64,000 bases of DNA from Tubiluchus corallicola (taxonomy: Eukaryota > Priapulida > Priapulimorpha > Priapulimorphida > Tubiluchidae): NCBI GenBank assembly GCA_030141605.1, contig JAQGDQ010000540.1, forward strand, positions 84,306 through 148,305. The letters are read 5' to 3'. Positions within the stretch are counted from its first letter, which is position 1; each line of letters begins with the position of its first letter. The notes beneath the pieces were generated by a model. It saw only the letters and a program-made list of their open reading frames with translations. It searched no databases and was not told the origin of the DNA. Position numbers and translations under genes: made by a program. Below, in pieces: positions 1 to 10,700 of this stretch.

Positions 1-505
1 TCCTTTGGGAGGCTGTTCACCGGACTAGTCGACGGAATTCAAGGTGTTCTCGATGCTGACGAGGAGACCGGGGCAAGTTTGTTGGAACTCCCAAATTTAT
101 TGCCTCGAGCCTTGGTGAAGCTGTCAGGAGTGGATTTAACAAACTTGATTCGAAAAAATTTAGTTCGTCTCCGAGATGCTGGATGGGACCAAAAACAGAT
201 TGAAAACCTTGAGACAGAATTTCATGGTCTGAAGAGAGACTACAGAAACAACGAACCCACCAAGACGGCATTGGATTCGATGACGGACGACACCATTCCT
301 CCAAGCTTGGAAGAACTTCGATCGCTACTCTTTCTTGATGGAATTTTCTGGAGGACATGCAACTCTCTTTCCGTCAACTGCTACTGTAGAGGCTGACTTT
401 GGCATTGTTGGGGAAATCAAAGATTGCTACAAGCAGAGTATGACAGACTTCAGCCTGGAAGGGTGCCTCCAAGCAAAACAGTTTTCTGAAATGATGAAAA
501 TGTGA
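1..505 (+). pseudogene. hAT-like transposase C-terminal part (unit 0)
   Basis: C-terminal third of the same transposase, cut by the window start. It contains the LLELPNLLPRALVKL helix, the frame change near 350 and the ATVEADFG block in the other frame. It matches 4207-4711 and 8413-8917. Confidence 0.8.
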
Positions 506-518
506 TAACTGATAATGA

Positions 519-1845
519 CACAGTGTTGTTTACCAGACATGGAAGAAAAATAAATACGAGGCAAAATCAAACTAAAGATAAACAAATCAAGATCTAATAC
601 ACTAGATACTCACTAATTACCCTTTCCCCGGGAGGTGCACTGAAAAACCTGTCCACACTGAGATGCATTAACATCTTAGCACATTTTTTGGCATACCACA
701 TAAGTCATTGGTAACATCACTGGAAACGAAGTCTACACTGTCCAGTAGATGAGGTAGGTGAGTTAACATCGAGAATGGTTTAGCTTCCCCAGAGGCTGGC
801 GTCAGGTAAATTTATGTGGTGATATTCATTCCAACCTCCCACGTGAACAGTAGCAACACTACAAACGGATTAAGCAAACTGTCCCAAGTATCCACTTGGC
901 TGTAAATTCCGATAGTGCACAGAATGCATCATAACATATCTGGACTGCTCGAAAACGTTGCTGTCCTTTAACTGTAATCACAGTTATAAAAATGCTAAAT
1001 GCCAAATTGTAGCAAATTACATAGCCCACTGGCAAAACGTACAGGGGAAAAAGTCTTTACATCCTAGCGAGAAACGTGCCAATTGAAGCCGTCGAAATAA
1101 AATAGGACGACAACCTAGTTTCCGACTTATGCACTTGTTGAAAGGCTTGTTCAAATGTTTAAGTGCACTTATGTCCAAATGTAATGTTTTCTAATTTTAC
1201 TACATTATTGATTGCATAAACTGGAAAGTTTTAGGACGGTAAAATTAAAAAAAAGACGTGTGAAAAGTCTGACGTTAACATATTTTTGGTTATGGTCGAG
1301 TGGGACAGGGGCACATTTTATCACCAACTGGCCATAATTGTGCGCTAAAATGATGTAATGTATTATTTAAAATATATGTGATCACGTGCATTGTACTGTT
1401 GTGAGTAACGTTGGAGTGTAAGTGTATAGTGTAATGTTGGAGTGCAGAGAAATTCAAAAACATTACATTGGAACATAAATGCATTTAAGGAAACATGCCT
1501 TTTTGGGAGTTAACGTGTTCCGTCTGTTGACGGAATAATGCTATTCCAGACCTGTAGATATCTTTACCTGGATACAGTATTCCTTTCTCTAAAATACGGA
1601 AGCATAAAAAGGTAGTTATTTGTGAGGTCTCAAATCAATGCTTTAATAAACCCAATCACATAAAGAGTGCTTTGGCTTCGACTTCAACCTGCGAAGCTTC
1701 CAAGGTCAGTTCCTGGTATAATAATCTGTCTTTCTTTCTTATAATCTGTCTATAATAACTTACTTTCCTGGATCAACGTGTTCTGATTATCAAGACGACA
1801 GTCAACTATATTACTCTCGTCTACACACCATTTAAAACAAACCTA
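519..1845. other. Unclassified part of the tandem unit
   Basis: There is no convincing coding sequence here; the short open frames read as chance. It holds a dispersed repeat (885-1155) and a perfect 7-bp stem with a 4-nt loop at 1518-1535, just after a TGT. An AATAAA lies near 1645. The stretch from about 1516 to 1726 could be a solo LTR, but I see no target duplication or matching second LTR. The same sequence repeats at 4725-6051. Confidence 0.5.
885..1155. repeat. Dispersed repeat, tandem-unit copy 1
   Basis: This stretch resembles 16800-17005 in order and content: a CCAAGT...CACTTGG-like start, a TTATAAAAATGC block, a GCCAAATTGTAG block and a GAAATAAAATAGG block. A second identical copy lies at 5091-5361 because of the tandem duplication. 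The family is unknown and no coding capacity is visible. Confidence 0.7.
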
Positions 1846-2000
1846 TCCTCGCCTGGTAATACTAGGCGATTTTAATGACATTTCCTTGGCGCACAATATC
1901 AAATCATTTCGACTTGAAACAAGTTGTTAAAACTTAAACATGTGACAAAAAACTTTTTAGACATCATATTCAGTGACCTGTCAGAATTTTCTATGAAGAA
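1846..2000 (+). pseudogene. LINE endonuclease fragment (copy 1)
   Basis: Shifting frames give LGDFNDI followed about 30 codons later by LDIIFSDL. That spacing is typical of the apurinic endonuclease domain of non-LTR retrotransposons. At least two frameshifts and in-frame stops break it. It ends abruptly where a Gypsy integrase segment begins near 2003, so two unrelated elements are fused here. It repeats at 6052-6206. Confidence 0.55.
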
Positions 2001-2002
2001 AT

Positions 2003-2583
2003 TTTTTCTCATCACGGAGTTCCGAATTGTTTTCAGCCAATGCCTGCTATTCGAGTGCAGGGTTCTCTATATTCGCCAAGGAATTTCAGACATAAAACCT
2101 CTAGCCCTCATTTTCCTCAAGCCAATGGTCTTGCAGAAAATTCGGTGAAGATTGTAAAGAGAACCTTCAAGAAAGCACATGAAGGCAAAGAAGATCCATT
2201 AATGGGGTTGATGATCTAGCGCAACACCCCTCTCGAGAATGGATACTCCCCCCCGGCCAATTGCTAATGAACCGCTCTACACGTACTAGATGGTTGCAAG
2301 CCTCTTAAAGGTCGCACCTCTAATAACAATGTGCTTAAACTATAAACTACAACAAAATAATTACTTCAATAATCAATCTAGCCATAGCCCCTTACTAGAA
2401 CTTGTACCTGGAAACACTGTTAGCGTACGAACTTCAAAAGGATTAGTCAGAGCAAGGAGAAATTGCAAAACAAGTAGCCCCCCAGATCTTACCTAGTGAG
2501 AACAGAAAATGGAGCCCTACACAGAATAAACCGCAAACATCTTCTGAAGATTAGAGACATGCCACCATTTGTCATGACTAACA
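2003..2583 (+). pseudogene. Gypsy element 1, integrase 3' part (copy 1)
   Basis: Broken frames encode the end of a Ty3/Gypsy integrase. An IFSHHGVP block comes first, then PQANGLAENSVK, which carries the catalytic Glu region, then RNTPL and the LLMNRSTRTR-like block usual downstream. Near 2500 the frame reads RTENGALHRINRKHL, the typical polyprotein C-terminus. In-frame stops (for example TAG in the RNTPL region) make it inactive. The hAT element entered at 2584-2591; the matching downstream Gypsy sequence resumes at 9142. Confidence 0.75.
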
Positions 2584-2591
2584 CTCATGCA
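2584..2591. other. hAT target-site duplication, left (copy 1)
   Basis: CTCATGCA directly precedes the hAT terminus. It matches 6790-6797 (tandem copy) and 9142-9149 after the right end. Eight bp is the standard hAT length. Confidence 0.9.
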
Positions 2592-4724
2592 CAGGCCACT
2601 TTATTTAGGTTGTTTAGGCCTAAAATGACCTAAAATGACCTAAATAAGATTTGAAAAATAACCTAAATAACATTTTTGCTCTTTTTCATTTTTTGGATCG
2701 TCGCTGCTTTTTTGCGCGTCAGAGGAGCGAAAATTAGAAGAAACAAGCCACGTGGCGTCCCGTAATCATTGTGACTAGTCATTGTGACGTCATTGATTGT
2801 TGCGTCGTCAAACCCCCATACTTTCTTTTACTTAAACGAGACTAGGCCTACTCGTTTTAATTCTTCCTTGTCTCTCCTCAGTTATAGATGGCTTCTTTTA
2901 GTCCATCCCACGAGCTTGCTTATGGGCTGAAGATTGTGCAGAGGCACCCGAAGACGCAGGCAGTCGTGGCTTCACGATGTGAGTTTTGTTATTATTTTGG
3001 TCGCGAGGAGAAGCCAGGAGCCAAACGCCAGCGAACAGAAAACGTCAAGCTGTTCACAAGATTTCGAGCAGGTCCCTACAAACAACATTTAGAAAATGAA
3101 CATAGAGTTGGGTGGAGATATTATCAAAAACTCAGCTCAGAAGATAAGAGGAAATTCTTTGACAAAACTGTCCCTCGAGAGCAAACTTTGGCGATCCATT
3201 TTGAAGGCGAGGCACCTATTTGCTTCAAAGTGAAAGCTTCAATCGTGAATGACATCATTGGTGGGATGTTGCTCGATCCTGATGACCTCGAGGGACTTTC
3301 TTTCGCTCGTGCAATGGCAGTGTTCGAGGACACGGATGACGACAATCAACTTGAGGTCAACCTAAAGTCGTCTTCTCAGTTTCGACTAGCAGTCAAGTTT
3401 ATTCGCGATGAGGCCAGTTTCCGACAAGCTGCGGCTTTGGTTAAGTCAACAAAAGAGGAAACAACCTCTGCTGTTTATGTGGGCTGCACCGAAGGAAAAT
3501 GTGCAACGTTTGTACGTGTTGTTGTTGCAGCGAACCTGCAAAAGCTCTCAGACATCCTAAGCAAGTGTTGGGCTTTCTCAATTGCAATTGACTCAGGCCA
3601 CAGATGTGGAATGAACTACCTCGACATTCGCGTCCGATTCTACTATGCTGGAGATGTGCAGAATCTCCACTTGCTCGCTGTGCCAATGCATTACCGGAAA
3701 ACTGCTGCAAACATTTTCAATGCATGCGTCAAGTTGCTGGACGCGATTCTGCCAACCGGAGGCAATACAACCTACAATCCGAGATGAAATCTACCTGTCC
3801 GCGGTTCGTGAACACGAGGTGGAGCTCGATGAAGCAGGTGACTTCTTGGCTTGTGGAGCACAAGGAAAGAGTGCTTGAGTACTTGGAGGAAAAGAACCCT
3901 GGTGTAGGTGAAGCTCGTAAACCCGGACCGTGGTGGGTCCTACTATGTGGACTGAATTTGGTTGCCACTGATGTCCAAGTTACAGTGTCTTACCTACAGG
4001 GAAAGAAAATTCACCTGATGGAGCAACGAGAGAAAGTCAGGAAACTCATTTCGAATTTAAAGGAGCTGTGTGAGGTTGAAGAAGATGACGATGGAAAATT
4101 CATGTGTTCCGATGAAGAAGGGGAGAGGTTCACTTTCAATTTGGGTTTGTGGGTCTCAAATGTACTGGATGGCTGTACGGAAGATGAGAGGGTGAAGATT
4201 TACCAATCCTTTGGGAGGCTGTTCACCGGACTAGTCGACGGAATTCAAGGTGTTCTCGATGCTGACGAGGAGACCGGGGCAAGTTTGTTGGAACTCCCAA
4301 ATTTATTGCCTCGAGCCTTGGTGAAGCTGTCAGGAGTGGATTTAACAAACTTGATTCGAAAAAATTTAGTTCGTCTCCGAGATGCTGGATGGGACCAAAA
4401 ACAGATTGAAAACCTTGAGACAGAATTTCATGGTCTGAAGAGAGACTACAGAAACAACGAACCCACCAAGACGGCATTGGATTCGATGACGGACGACACC
4501 ATTCCTCCAAGCTTGGAAGAACTTCGATCGCTACTCTTTCTTGATGGAATTTTCTGGAGGACATGCAACTCTCTTTCCGTCAACTGCTACTGTAGAGGCT
4601 GACTTTGGCATTGTTGGGGAAATCAAAGATTGCTACAAGCAGAGTATGACAGACTTCAGCCTGGAAGGGTGCCTCCAAGCAAAACAGTTTTCTGAAATGA
4701 TGAAAATGTGATAACTGATAATGA
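2592..4724 (+). mobile_element. hAT transposon, 3'-truncated copy
   Basis: It starts with terminal repeat CAGGCCACTTTATTTAGG, followed by repeated TGACCTAAA subterminal motifs and a broken transposase. It lacks the last 211 bases and the right terminal repeat because the tandem-duplication breakpoint falls inside the element. It therefore cannot be mobile by itself, although the left end is intact. Confidence 0.9.
2888..4711 (+). pseudogene. hAT-like transposase, broken (unit 1)
   Basis: Transposase of the hAT superfamily. The first frame (2888-3787, 299 codons) has a BED-like zinc finger near residues 32-72 (CEFC ... HLENEH), then a region with AIDSGHR near residue 236, the likely first catalytic Asp. 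That frame stops at TGA 3785. A second frame carries STCPRFVNTRWSSM and an acidic helical region, ending at 4602. A third frame holds the C-terminal FPSTATVEADFG block, similar to the conserved hAT dimerisation and catalytic-Glu region, ending at 4711. The stretch expected between the first Asp and the RW block is missing, so one catalytic residue appears deleted as well as two frame changes. Superfamily assignment is firm from the ends and target duplication, moderate from the protein. Confidence 0.8.
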
Positions 4725-5090
4725 CACAGTGTTGTTTACCAGACATGGAAGAAAAATAAATACGAGGCAAAATCAAACTAAAGATAAACAAATCAAGATC
4801 TAATACACTAGATACTCACTAATTACCCTTTCCCCGGGAGGTGCACTGAAAAACCTGTCCACACTGAGATGCATTAACATCTTAGCACATTTTTTGGCAT
4901 ACCACATAAGTCATTGGTAACATCACTGGAAACGAAGTCTACACTGTCCAGTAGATGAGGTAGGTGAGTTAACATCGAGAATGGTTTAGCTTCCCCAGAG
5001 GCTGGCGTCAGGTAAATTTATGTGGTGATATTCATTCCAACCTCCCACGTGAACAGTAGCAACACTACAAACGGATTAAGCAAACTGTCC

Positions 5091-5361
5091 CAAGTATCCA
5101 CTTGGCTGTAAATTCCGATAGTGCACAGAATGCATCATAACATATCTGGACTGCTCGAAAACGTTGCTGTCCTTTAACTGTAATCACAGTTATAAAAATG
5201 CTAAATGCCAAATTGTAGCAAATTACATAGCCCACTGGCAAAACGTACAGGGGAAAAAGTCTTTACATCCTAGCGAGAAACGTGCCAATTGAAGCCGTCG
5301 AAATAAAATAGGACGACAACCTAGTTTCCGACTTATGCACTTGTTGAAAGGCTTGTTCAAA
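5091..5361. repeat. Dispersed repeat, tandem-unit copy 2
   Basis: Identical to 885-1155 through the 4,206-bp duplication, and diverged from 16800-17005. Confidence 0.7.
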
Positions 5362-6051
5362 TGTTTAAGTGCACTTATGTCCAAATGTAATGTTTTCTAA
5401 TTTTACTACATTATTGATTGCATAAACTGGAAAGTTTTAGGACGGTAAAATTAAAAAAAAGACGTGTGAAAAGTCTGACGTTAACATATTTTTGGTTATG
5501 GTCGAGTGGGACAGGGGCACATTTTATCACCAACTGGCCATAATTGTGCGCTAAAATGATGTAATGTATTATTTAAAATATATGTGATCACGTGCATTGT
5601 ACTGTTGTGAGTAACGTTGGAGTGTAAGTGTATAGTGTAATGTTGGAGTGCAGAGAAATTCAAAAACATTACATTGGAACATAAATGCATTTAAGGAAAC
5701 ATGCCTTTTTGGGAGTTAACGTGTTCCGTCTGTTGACGGAATAATGCTATTCCAGACCTGTAGATATCTTTACCTGGATACAGTATTCCTTTCTCTAAAA
5801 TACGGAAGCATAAAAAGGTAGTTATTTGTGAGGTCTCAAATCAATGCTTTAATAAACCCAATCACATAAAGAGTGCTTTGGCTTCGACTTCAACCTGCGA
5901 AGCTTCCAAGGTCAGTTCCTGGTATAATAATCTGTCTTTCTTTCTTATAATCTGTCTATAATAACTTACTTTCCTGGATCAACGTGTTCTGATTATCAAG
6001 ACGACAGTCAACTATATTACTCTCGTCTACACACCATTTAAAACAAACCTA

Positions 6052-6206
6052 TCCTCGCCTGGTAATACTAGGCGATTTTAATGACATTTCCTTGGCGCAC
6101 AATATCAAATCATTTCGACTTGAAACAAGTTGTTAAAACTTAAACATGTGACAAAAAACTTTTTAGACATCATATTCAGTGACCTGTCAGAATTTTCTAT
6201 GAAGAA
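6052..6206 (+). pseudogene. LINE endonuclease fragment (copy 2)
   Basis: Tandem copy of 1846-2000 with the same motifs and the same breaks. Confidence 0.55.
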
Positions 6207-6208
6207 AT

Positions 6209-6789
6209 TTTTTCTCATCACGGAGTTCCGAATTGTTTTCAGCCAATGCCTGCTATTCGAGTGCAGGGTTCTCTATATTCGCCAAGGAATTTCAGACATA
6301 AAACCTCTAGCCCTCATTTTCCTCAAGCCAATGGTCTTGCAGAAAATTCGGTGAAGATTGTAAAGAGAACCTTCAAGAAAGCACATGAAGGCAAAGAAGA
6401 TCCATTAATGGGGTTGATGATCTAGCGCAACACCCCTCTCGAGAATGGATACTCCCCCCCGGCCAATTGCTAATGAACCGCTCTACACGTACTAGATGGT
6501 TGCAAGCCTCTTAAAGGTCGCACCTCTAATAACAATGTGCTTAAACTATAAACTACAACAAAATAATTACTTCAATAATCAATCTAGCCATAGCCCCTTA
6601 CTAGAACTTGTACCTGGAAACACTGTTAGCGTACGAACTTCAAAAGGATTAGTCAGAGCAAGGAGAAATTGCAAAACAAGTAGCCCCCCAGATCTTACCT
6701 AGTGAGAACAGAAAATGGAGCCCTACACAGAATAAACCGCAAACATCTTCTGAAGATTAGAGACATGCCACCATTTGTCATGACTAACA
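6209..6789 (+). pseudogene. Gypsy element 1, integrase 3' part (copy 2)
   Basis: Tandem copy of 2003-2583. It directly abuts the hAT whose right end is still present, so 6209-6797 plus 9142-9290 give the original Gypsy sequence before hAT insertion. Confidence 0.75.
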
Positions 6790-7093
6790 CTCATGCACAG
6801 GCCACTTTATTTAGGTTGTTTAGGCCTAAAATGACCTAAAATGACCTAAATAAGATTTGAAAAATAACCTAAATAACATTTTTGCTCTTTTTCATTTTTT
6901 GGATCGTCGCTGCTTTTTTGCGCGTCAGAGGAGCGAAAATTAGAAGAAACAAGCCACGTGGCGTCCCGTAATCATTGTGACTAGTCATTGTGACGTCATT
7001 GATTGTTGCGTCGTCAAACCCCCATACTTTCTTTTACTTAAACGAGACTAGGCCTACTCGTTTTAATTCTTCCTTGTCTCTCCTCAGTTATAG

Positions 7094-8917
7094 ATGGCTT
7101 CTTTTAGTCCATCCCACGAGCTTGCTTATGGGCTGAAGATTGTGCAGAGGCACCCGAAGACGCAGGCAGTCGTGGCTTCACGATGTGAGTTTTGTTATTA
7201 TTTTGGTCGCGAGGAGAAGCCAGGAGCCAAACGCCAGCGAACAGAAAACGTCAAGCTGTTCACAAGATTTCGAGCAGGTCCCTACAAACAACATTTAGAA
7301 AATGAACATAGAGTTGGGTGGAGATATTATCAAAAACTCAGCTCAGAAGATAAGAGGAAATTCTTTGACAAAACTGTCCCTCGAGAGCAAACTTTGGCGA
7401 TCCATTTTGAAGGCGAGGCACCTATTTGCTTCAAAGTGAAAGCTTCAATCGTGAATGACATCATTGGTGGGATGTTGCTCGATCCTGATGACCTCGAGGG
7501 ACTTTCTTTCGCTCGTGCAATGGCAGTGTTCGAGGACACGGATGACGACAATCAACTTGAGGTCAACCTAAAGTCGTCTTCTCAGTTTCGACTAGCAGTC
7601 AAGTTTATTCGCGATGGAGCCAGTTTCCGACAAGCTGCGGCTTTGGTTAAGTCAACAAAAGAGGAAACAACCTCTGCTGTTTATGTGGGCTGCACCGAAG
7701 GAAAATGTGCAACGTTTGTACGTGTTGTTGTTGCAGCGAACCTGCAAAAGCTCTCAGACATCCTAAGCAAGTGTTGGGCTTTCTCAATTGCAATTGACTC
7801 AGGCCACAGATGTGGAATGAACTACCTCGACATTCGCGTCCGATTCTACTATGCTGGAGATGTGCAGAATCTCCACTTGCTCGCTGTGCCAATGCATTAC
7901 CGGAAAACTGCTGCAAACATTTTCAATGCATGCGTCAAGTTGCTGGACGCGATTCTGCCAACCGGAGGCAATACAACCTACAATCCGAGATGAAATCTAC
8001 CTGTCCGCGGTTCGTGAACACGAGGTGGAGCTCGATGAAGCAGGTGACTTCTTGGCTTGTGGAGCACAAGGAAAGAGTGCTTGAGTACTTGGAGGAAAAG
8101 AACCCTGGTGTAGGTGAAGCTCGTAAACCCGGACCGTGGTGGGTCCTACTATGTGGACTGAATTTGGTTGCCACTGATGTCCAAGTTACAGTGTCTTACC
8201 TACAGGGAAAGAAAATTCACCTGATGGAGCAACGAGAGAAAGTCAGGAAACTCATTTCGAATTTAAAGGAGCTGTGTGAGGTTGAAGAAGATGACGATGG
8301 AAAATTCATGTGTTCCGATGAAGAAGGGGAGAGGTTCACTTTCAATTTGGGTTTGTGGGTCTCAAATGTACTGGATGGCTGTACGGAAGATGAGAGGGTG
8401 AAGATTTACCAATCCTTTGGGAGGCTGTTCACCGGACTAGTCGACGGAATTCAAGGTGTTCTCGATGCTGACGAGGAGACCGGGGCAAGTTTGTTGGAAC
8501 TCCCAAATTTATTGCCTCGAGCCTTGGTGAAGCTGTCAGGAGTGGATTTAACAAACTTGATTCGAAAAAATTTAGTTCGTCTCCAAGATGCTGGATGGGA
8601 CCAAAAACAGATTGAAAACCTTGAGACAGAATTTCATGGTCTGAAGAGAGACTACAGAAACAACGAACCCACCAAGACGGCATTGGATTCGATGACGGAC
8701 GACACCATTCCTCCAAGCTTGGAAGAACTTCGATCGCTACTCTTTCTTGATGGAATTTTCTGGAGGACATGCAACTCTCTTTCCGTCAACTGCTACTGTA
8801 GAGGCTGACTTTGGCATTGTTGGGGAAATCAAAGATTGCTACAAGCAGAGTATGACAGACTTCAGCCTGGAAGGGTGCCTCCAAGCAAAACAGTTTTCTG
8901 AAATGATGAAAATGTGA
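7094..8917 (+). pseudogene. hAT-like transposase, broken (unit 2)
   Basis: Near-identical tandem copy of the unit-1 transposase with the same stop at 7991-7993 and the same later frame change near 8765. It differs by a Glu-to-Gly and an Arg-to-Gln change. Because the breaks are shared by every copy, they predate the tandem duplication. Only this copy lies inside an element with both ends. Confidence 0.8.
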
Positions 8918-9123
8918 TAACTGATAATGATAAGGAATAATTTGGTACAATTTAATCACTGTGTTGAAATGAAAGAACAAAATAAATGAATAACACTATA
9001 AGAGCCTAAAAATCTGACTTTTTGGCATCGAATTCAGCACTGATTTAACAAAAACCTAAAATGACCTAAATAAAATCTGAAAAACAACCTAAATGAGCTA
9101 TTTAGGCTATTTAGGTCAAATGA

Positions 9124-9141
9124 CCTAAATAAAGTGGCCTG
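9124..9141. repeat. hAT right terminal inverted repeat
   Basis: CCTAAATAAAGTGGCCTG is the exact reverse complement of the left end at 6798-6815 and 2592-2609. Confidence 0.95.
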
Positions 9142-9290
9142 CTCATGCACCATCTGTGAAATCACAAGTGTCTGCTAGCTAGACTACTGTTATTAACCCA
9201 CCTAGACAACAACTGCCACAAGGTTACATAATCAGATTGGGATAAGTTAGCAAACCACCTAATAGACTTATTGAAACTGCATAGCTTGAA
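9142..9290 (+). pseudogene. Gypsy element 1, C-terminal end after hAT
   Basis: Beyond the hAT right end the reading resumes as a Gypsy polyprotein tail with a VINPPRQQLPQGYIIRLG stretch and then a KPPNRLIE block, resembling the usual proline and arginine-rich end. With the upstream half it forms one interrupted retrotransposon. No LTR was identified after it; 9291-9371 holds nothing I recognise. Confidence 0.6.
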
Positions 9291-9371
9291 TTATACATGT
9301 GTGAAGCTTGTTTGTACTTAAACTGCAATGCTGAATAGTACTTTTTATAGAGTTAGCTAGACTTAATTAGA

Positions 9372-10460
9372 ATGTCCTACTGCGTTTTAATATTTAAAAA
9401 AGTGAACAAAGCGGCATGCAACATGCCTAGCTTCGATTGCCATACTATGGAAGGCATCGGTGTTCGATGGACCAAATATATTGCTCGTTATAACAACACG
9501 ATGCGTGTGTTTAACGTTAACGACCCTGAGCAGTTCCTTGCATTTCTTTTTGACTTTGGTGGTGAGGATCTATATGATATATTTCATAATATCCCCAAAG
9601 AGCATAGGCAAGCCATTCCAGCTGTTGATGGTCCTCCTGCAGTAGAGGCACAGAATGTCTACCAACGAGGCATTGAAGTCCTAACGACATATTTTTCAGC
9701 TCGACAAAATACTGAATACCGGCGTTATGAATTTAGACACACAAGGCAACAACCTTCGGAAAGTCTAGTTAAGTTTATCAATAGACTAAGAGCTTTAGCA
9801 GCCACGTGTGATTTTCACGACATTAATTGCTAGCTGAAATCGCAAGTTTTAGCAGGTTGCACTTTTCAAAAATGCGAAGAAAGGGCTTAACAGAACATAC
9901 TTGGGACTTGGCAAGATTAACAGAAACTGGAAAAGCGTATGAAATCGCTGAGGCTCAAGCACATGACATTGGGCAAACTACTAGTTCAGTGCATTCACTT
10001 AGTTTATCTAACAAACGAGACAGTACTAGTACTGATACCAAAACGTTCAGAGCAATGGCAAGAAAATGCTGGAATTGCAATGGTCGACATTCGTAAAGAG
10101 ATAGATGCCCCGCTTTAGGCCACATGTGTAATAATTGTGGACTTCAAAACCATTATGCAAATTCACGCAGGTGTCACGCAGCCACTAAAGGAAAACAATA
10201 TAAGCAGTGCAATAAAATACTGCATTTCGCCACAAAGTGTCGATCGAATAAACAAAGTGTACGTCATTGGCGTCCATTTCACTAAGATAGAGTTCACACA
10301 TTAGCAGGTGGACGAGAAGAGCTTCCGCCACGTGAGAGTGCACGTGAAAGTACTATAGATAGTGATTCTGATCAAGGATGAGCAGTTAACCAACCGAATA
10401 CAAATGATTCCCAACCGGTGTTCACAATAATGATTAATGGTGTAAAAGTTGACGCCTTAG
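9372..10460 (+). pseudogene. Gypsy 2 gag, zinc knuckle and protease remnant
   Basis: The first open frame (9372-9833) reads as a capsid: a WTKYIARYNN block, a VYQRGIEVLTTYFSAR block, and QQPSESLVKFINRLRALA, the characteristic gag C-terminal helix. Translation stops at TAG 9831-9833. The adjacent frame continues with VLAGCTF-type sequence and CWNCNGRHS, the first CCHC knuckle, where a TAA interrupts; a second knuckle-like CNNCGLQNHYANSRRC follows. Near 10420-10475, VFTIMINGVKVDALADS matches a retroviral-type aspartic protease, but the usual DTGA/DSGA reads DSVA, so the active site is damaged. Confidence 0.8.
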
Positions 10461-10700
10461 CTGATTCGGTAGCAGTGTGAATGCATTTACCTTGTGTGAT
10501 TCTGAAAAATTACCAAATAAGCCTCATCTCACGAAACATGACCATAATGTGTATGCTCATGGCAACAGTGTACCAATGAAAGTGAGAGGCAAATTTGTTG
10601 CAGAGTTGAAATCTTCAAAAGCTACTTGTAAAACTAGTGTAGTAGTGGTAAAGGACACAACTAGATTCTTCTGAGTTGGGATACGCCTAGAAAATTAAAG

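Larger units (their letters stand above)
1..8930. repeat. Tandem 4,206-bp repeat, about 2.1 copies
   Basis: The opening bases recur exactly 4,206 and 8,412 bases downstream. Complete units are 519-4724 and 4725-8930; 1-518 is the end of an earlier copy cut by the window edge. Each unit joins about 2.07 kb of unclassified, LINE and Gypsy sequence to the first 2.13 kb of a hAT transposon. The last copy departs from the others after 8930, where the rest of the hAT continues. Differences I saw are few: a GA/AG swap near 3412/7618 (Glu versus Gly) and one G-to-A near 8585 (Arg to Gln). Recent duplication or an assembly artefact would both fit. Confidence 0.95.
6798..9141 (+). mobile_element. hAT transposon, both ends present
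   Basis: 2,344 bp bounded by perfect 18-bp inverted termini (CAGGCCACTTTATTTAGG, and its complement at 9124-9141) and an 8-bp target duplication CTCATGCA at 6790-6797 and 9142-9149. TGACCTAAA-type motifs repeat inside both ends, as expected for transposase binding. The internal transposase is broken, so the copy could move only with help from another element. A palindromic TGACGTCA lies at 6991-6998 in the likely promoter, as at 2785-2792 in the other copy. The insertion splits Gypsy element 1. Confidence 0.95.

Noticed and set aside
1516-1726. Solo LTR starting TGTTCCGTC
   Set aside because: There is an AATAAA and a terminal stem-loop, but no CA end, target duplication or second LTR, so it is not listed as an element.
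3604-3786. N-terminal part of the 332-codon frame in the hAT
   Set aside because: It overlaps the conserved zinc-finger/RNase-H-like frame in another phase; only the part after about 3785 is transposase.
4223-4564. 113-codon minus-strand frame recurring at 17, 4223 and 8429
   Set aside because: Antisense shadow of the hAT transposase, repeated only because the unit is tandem.
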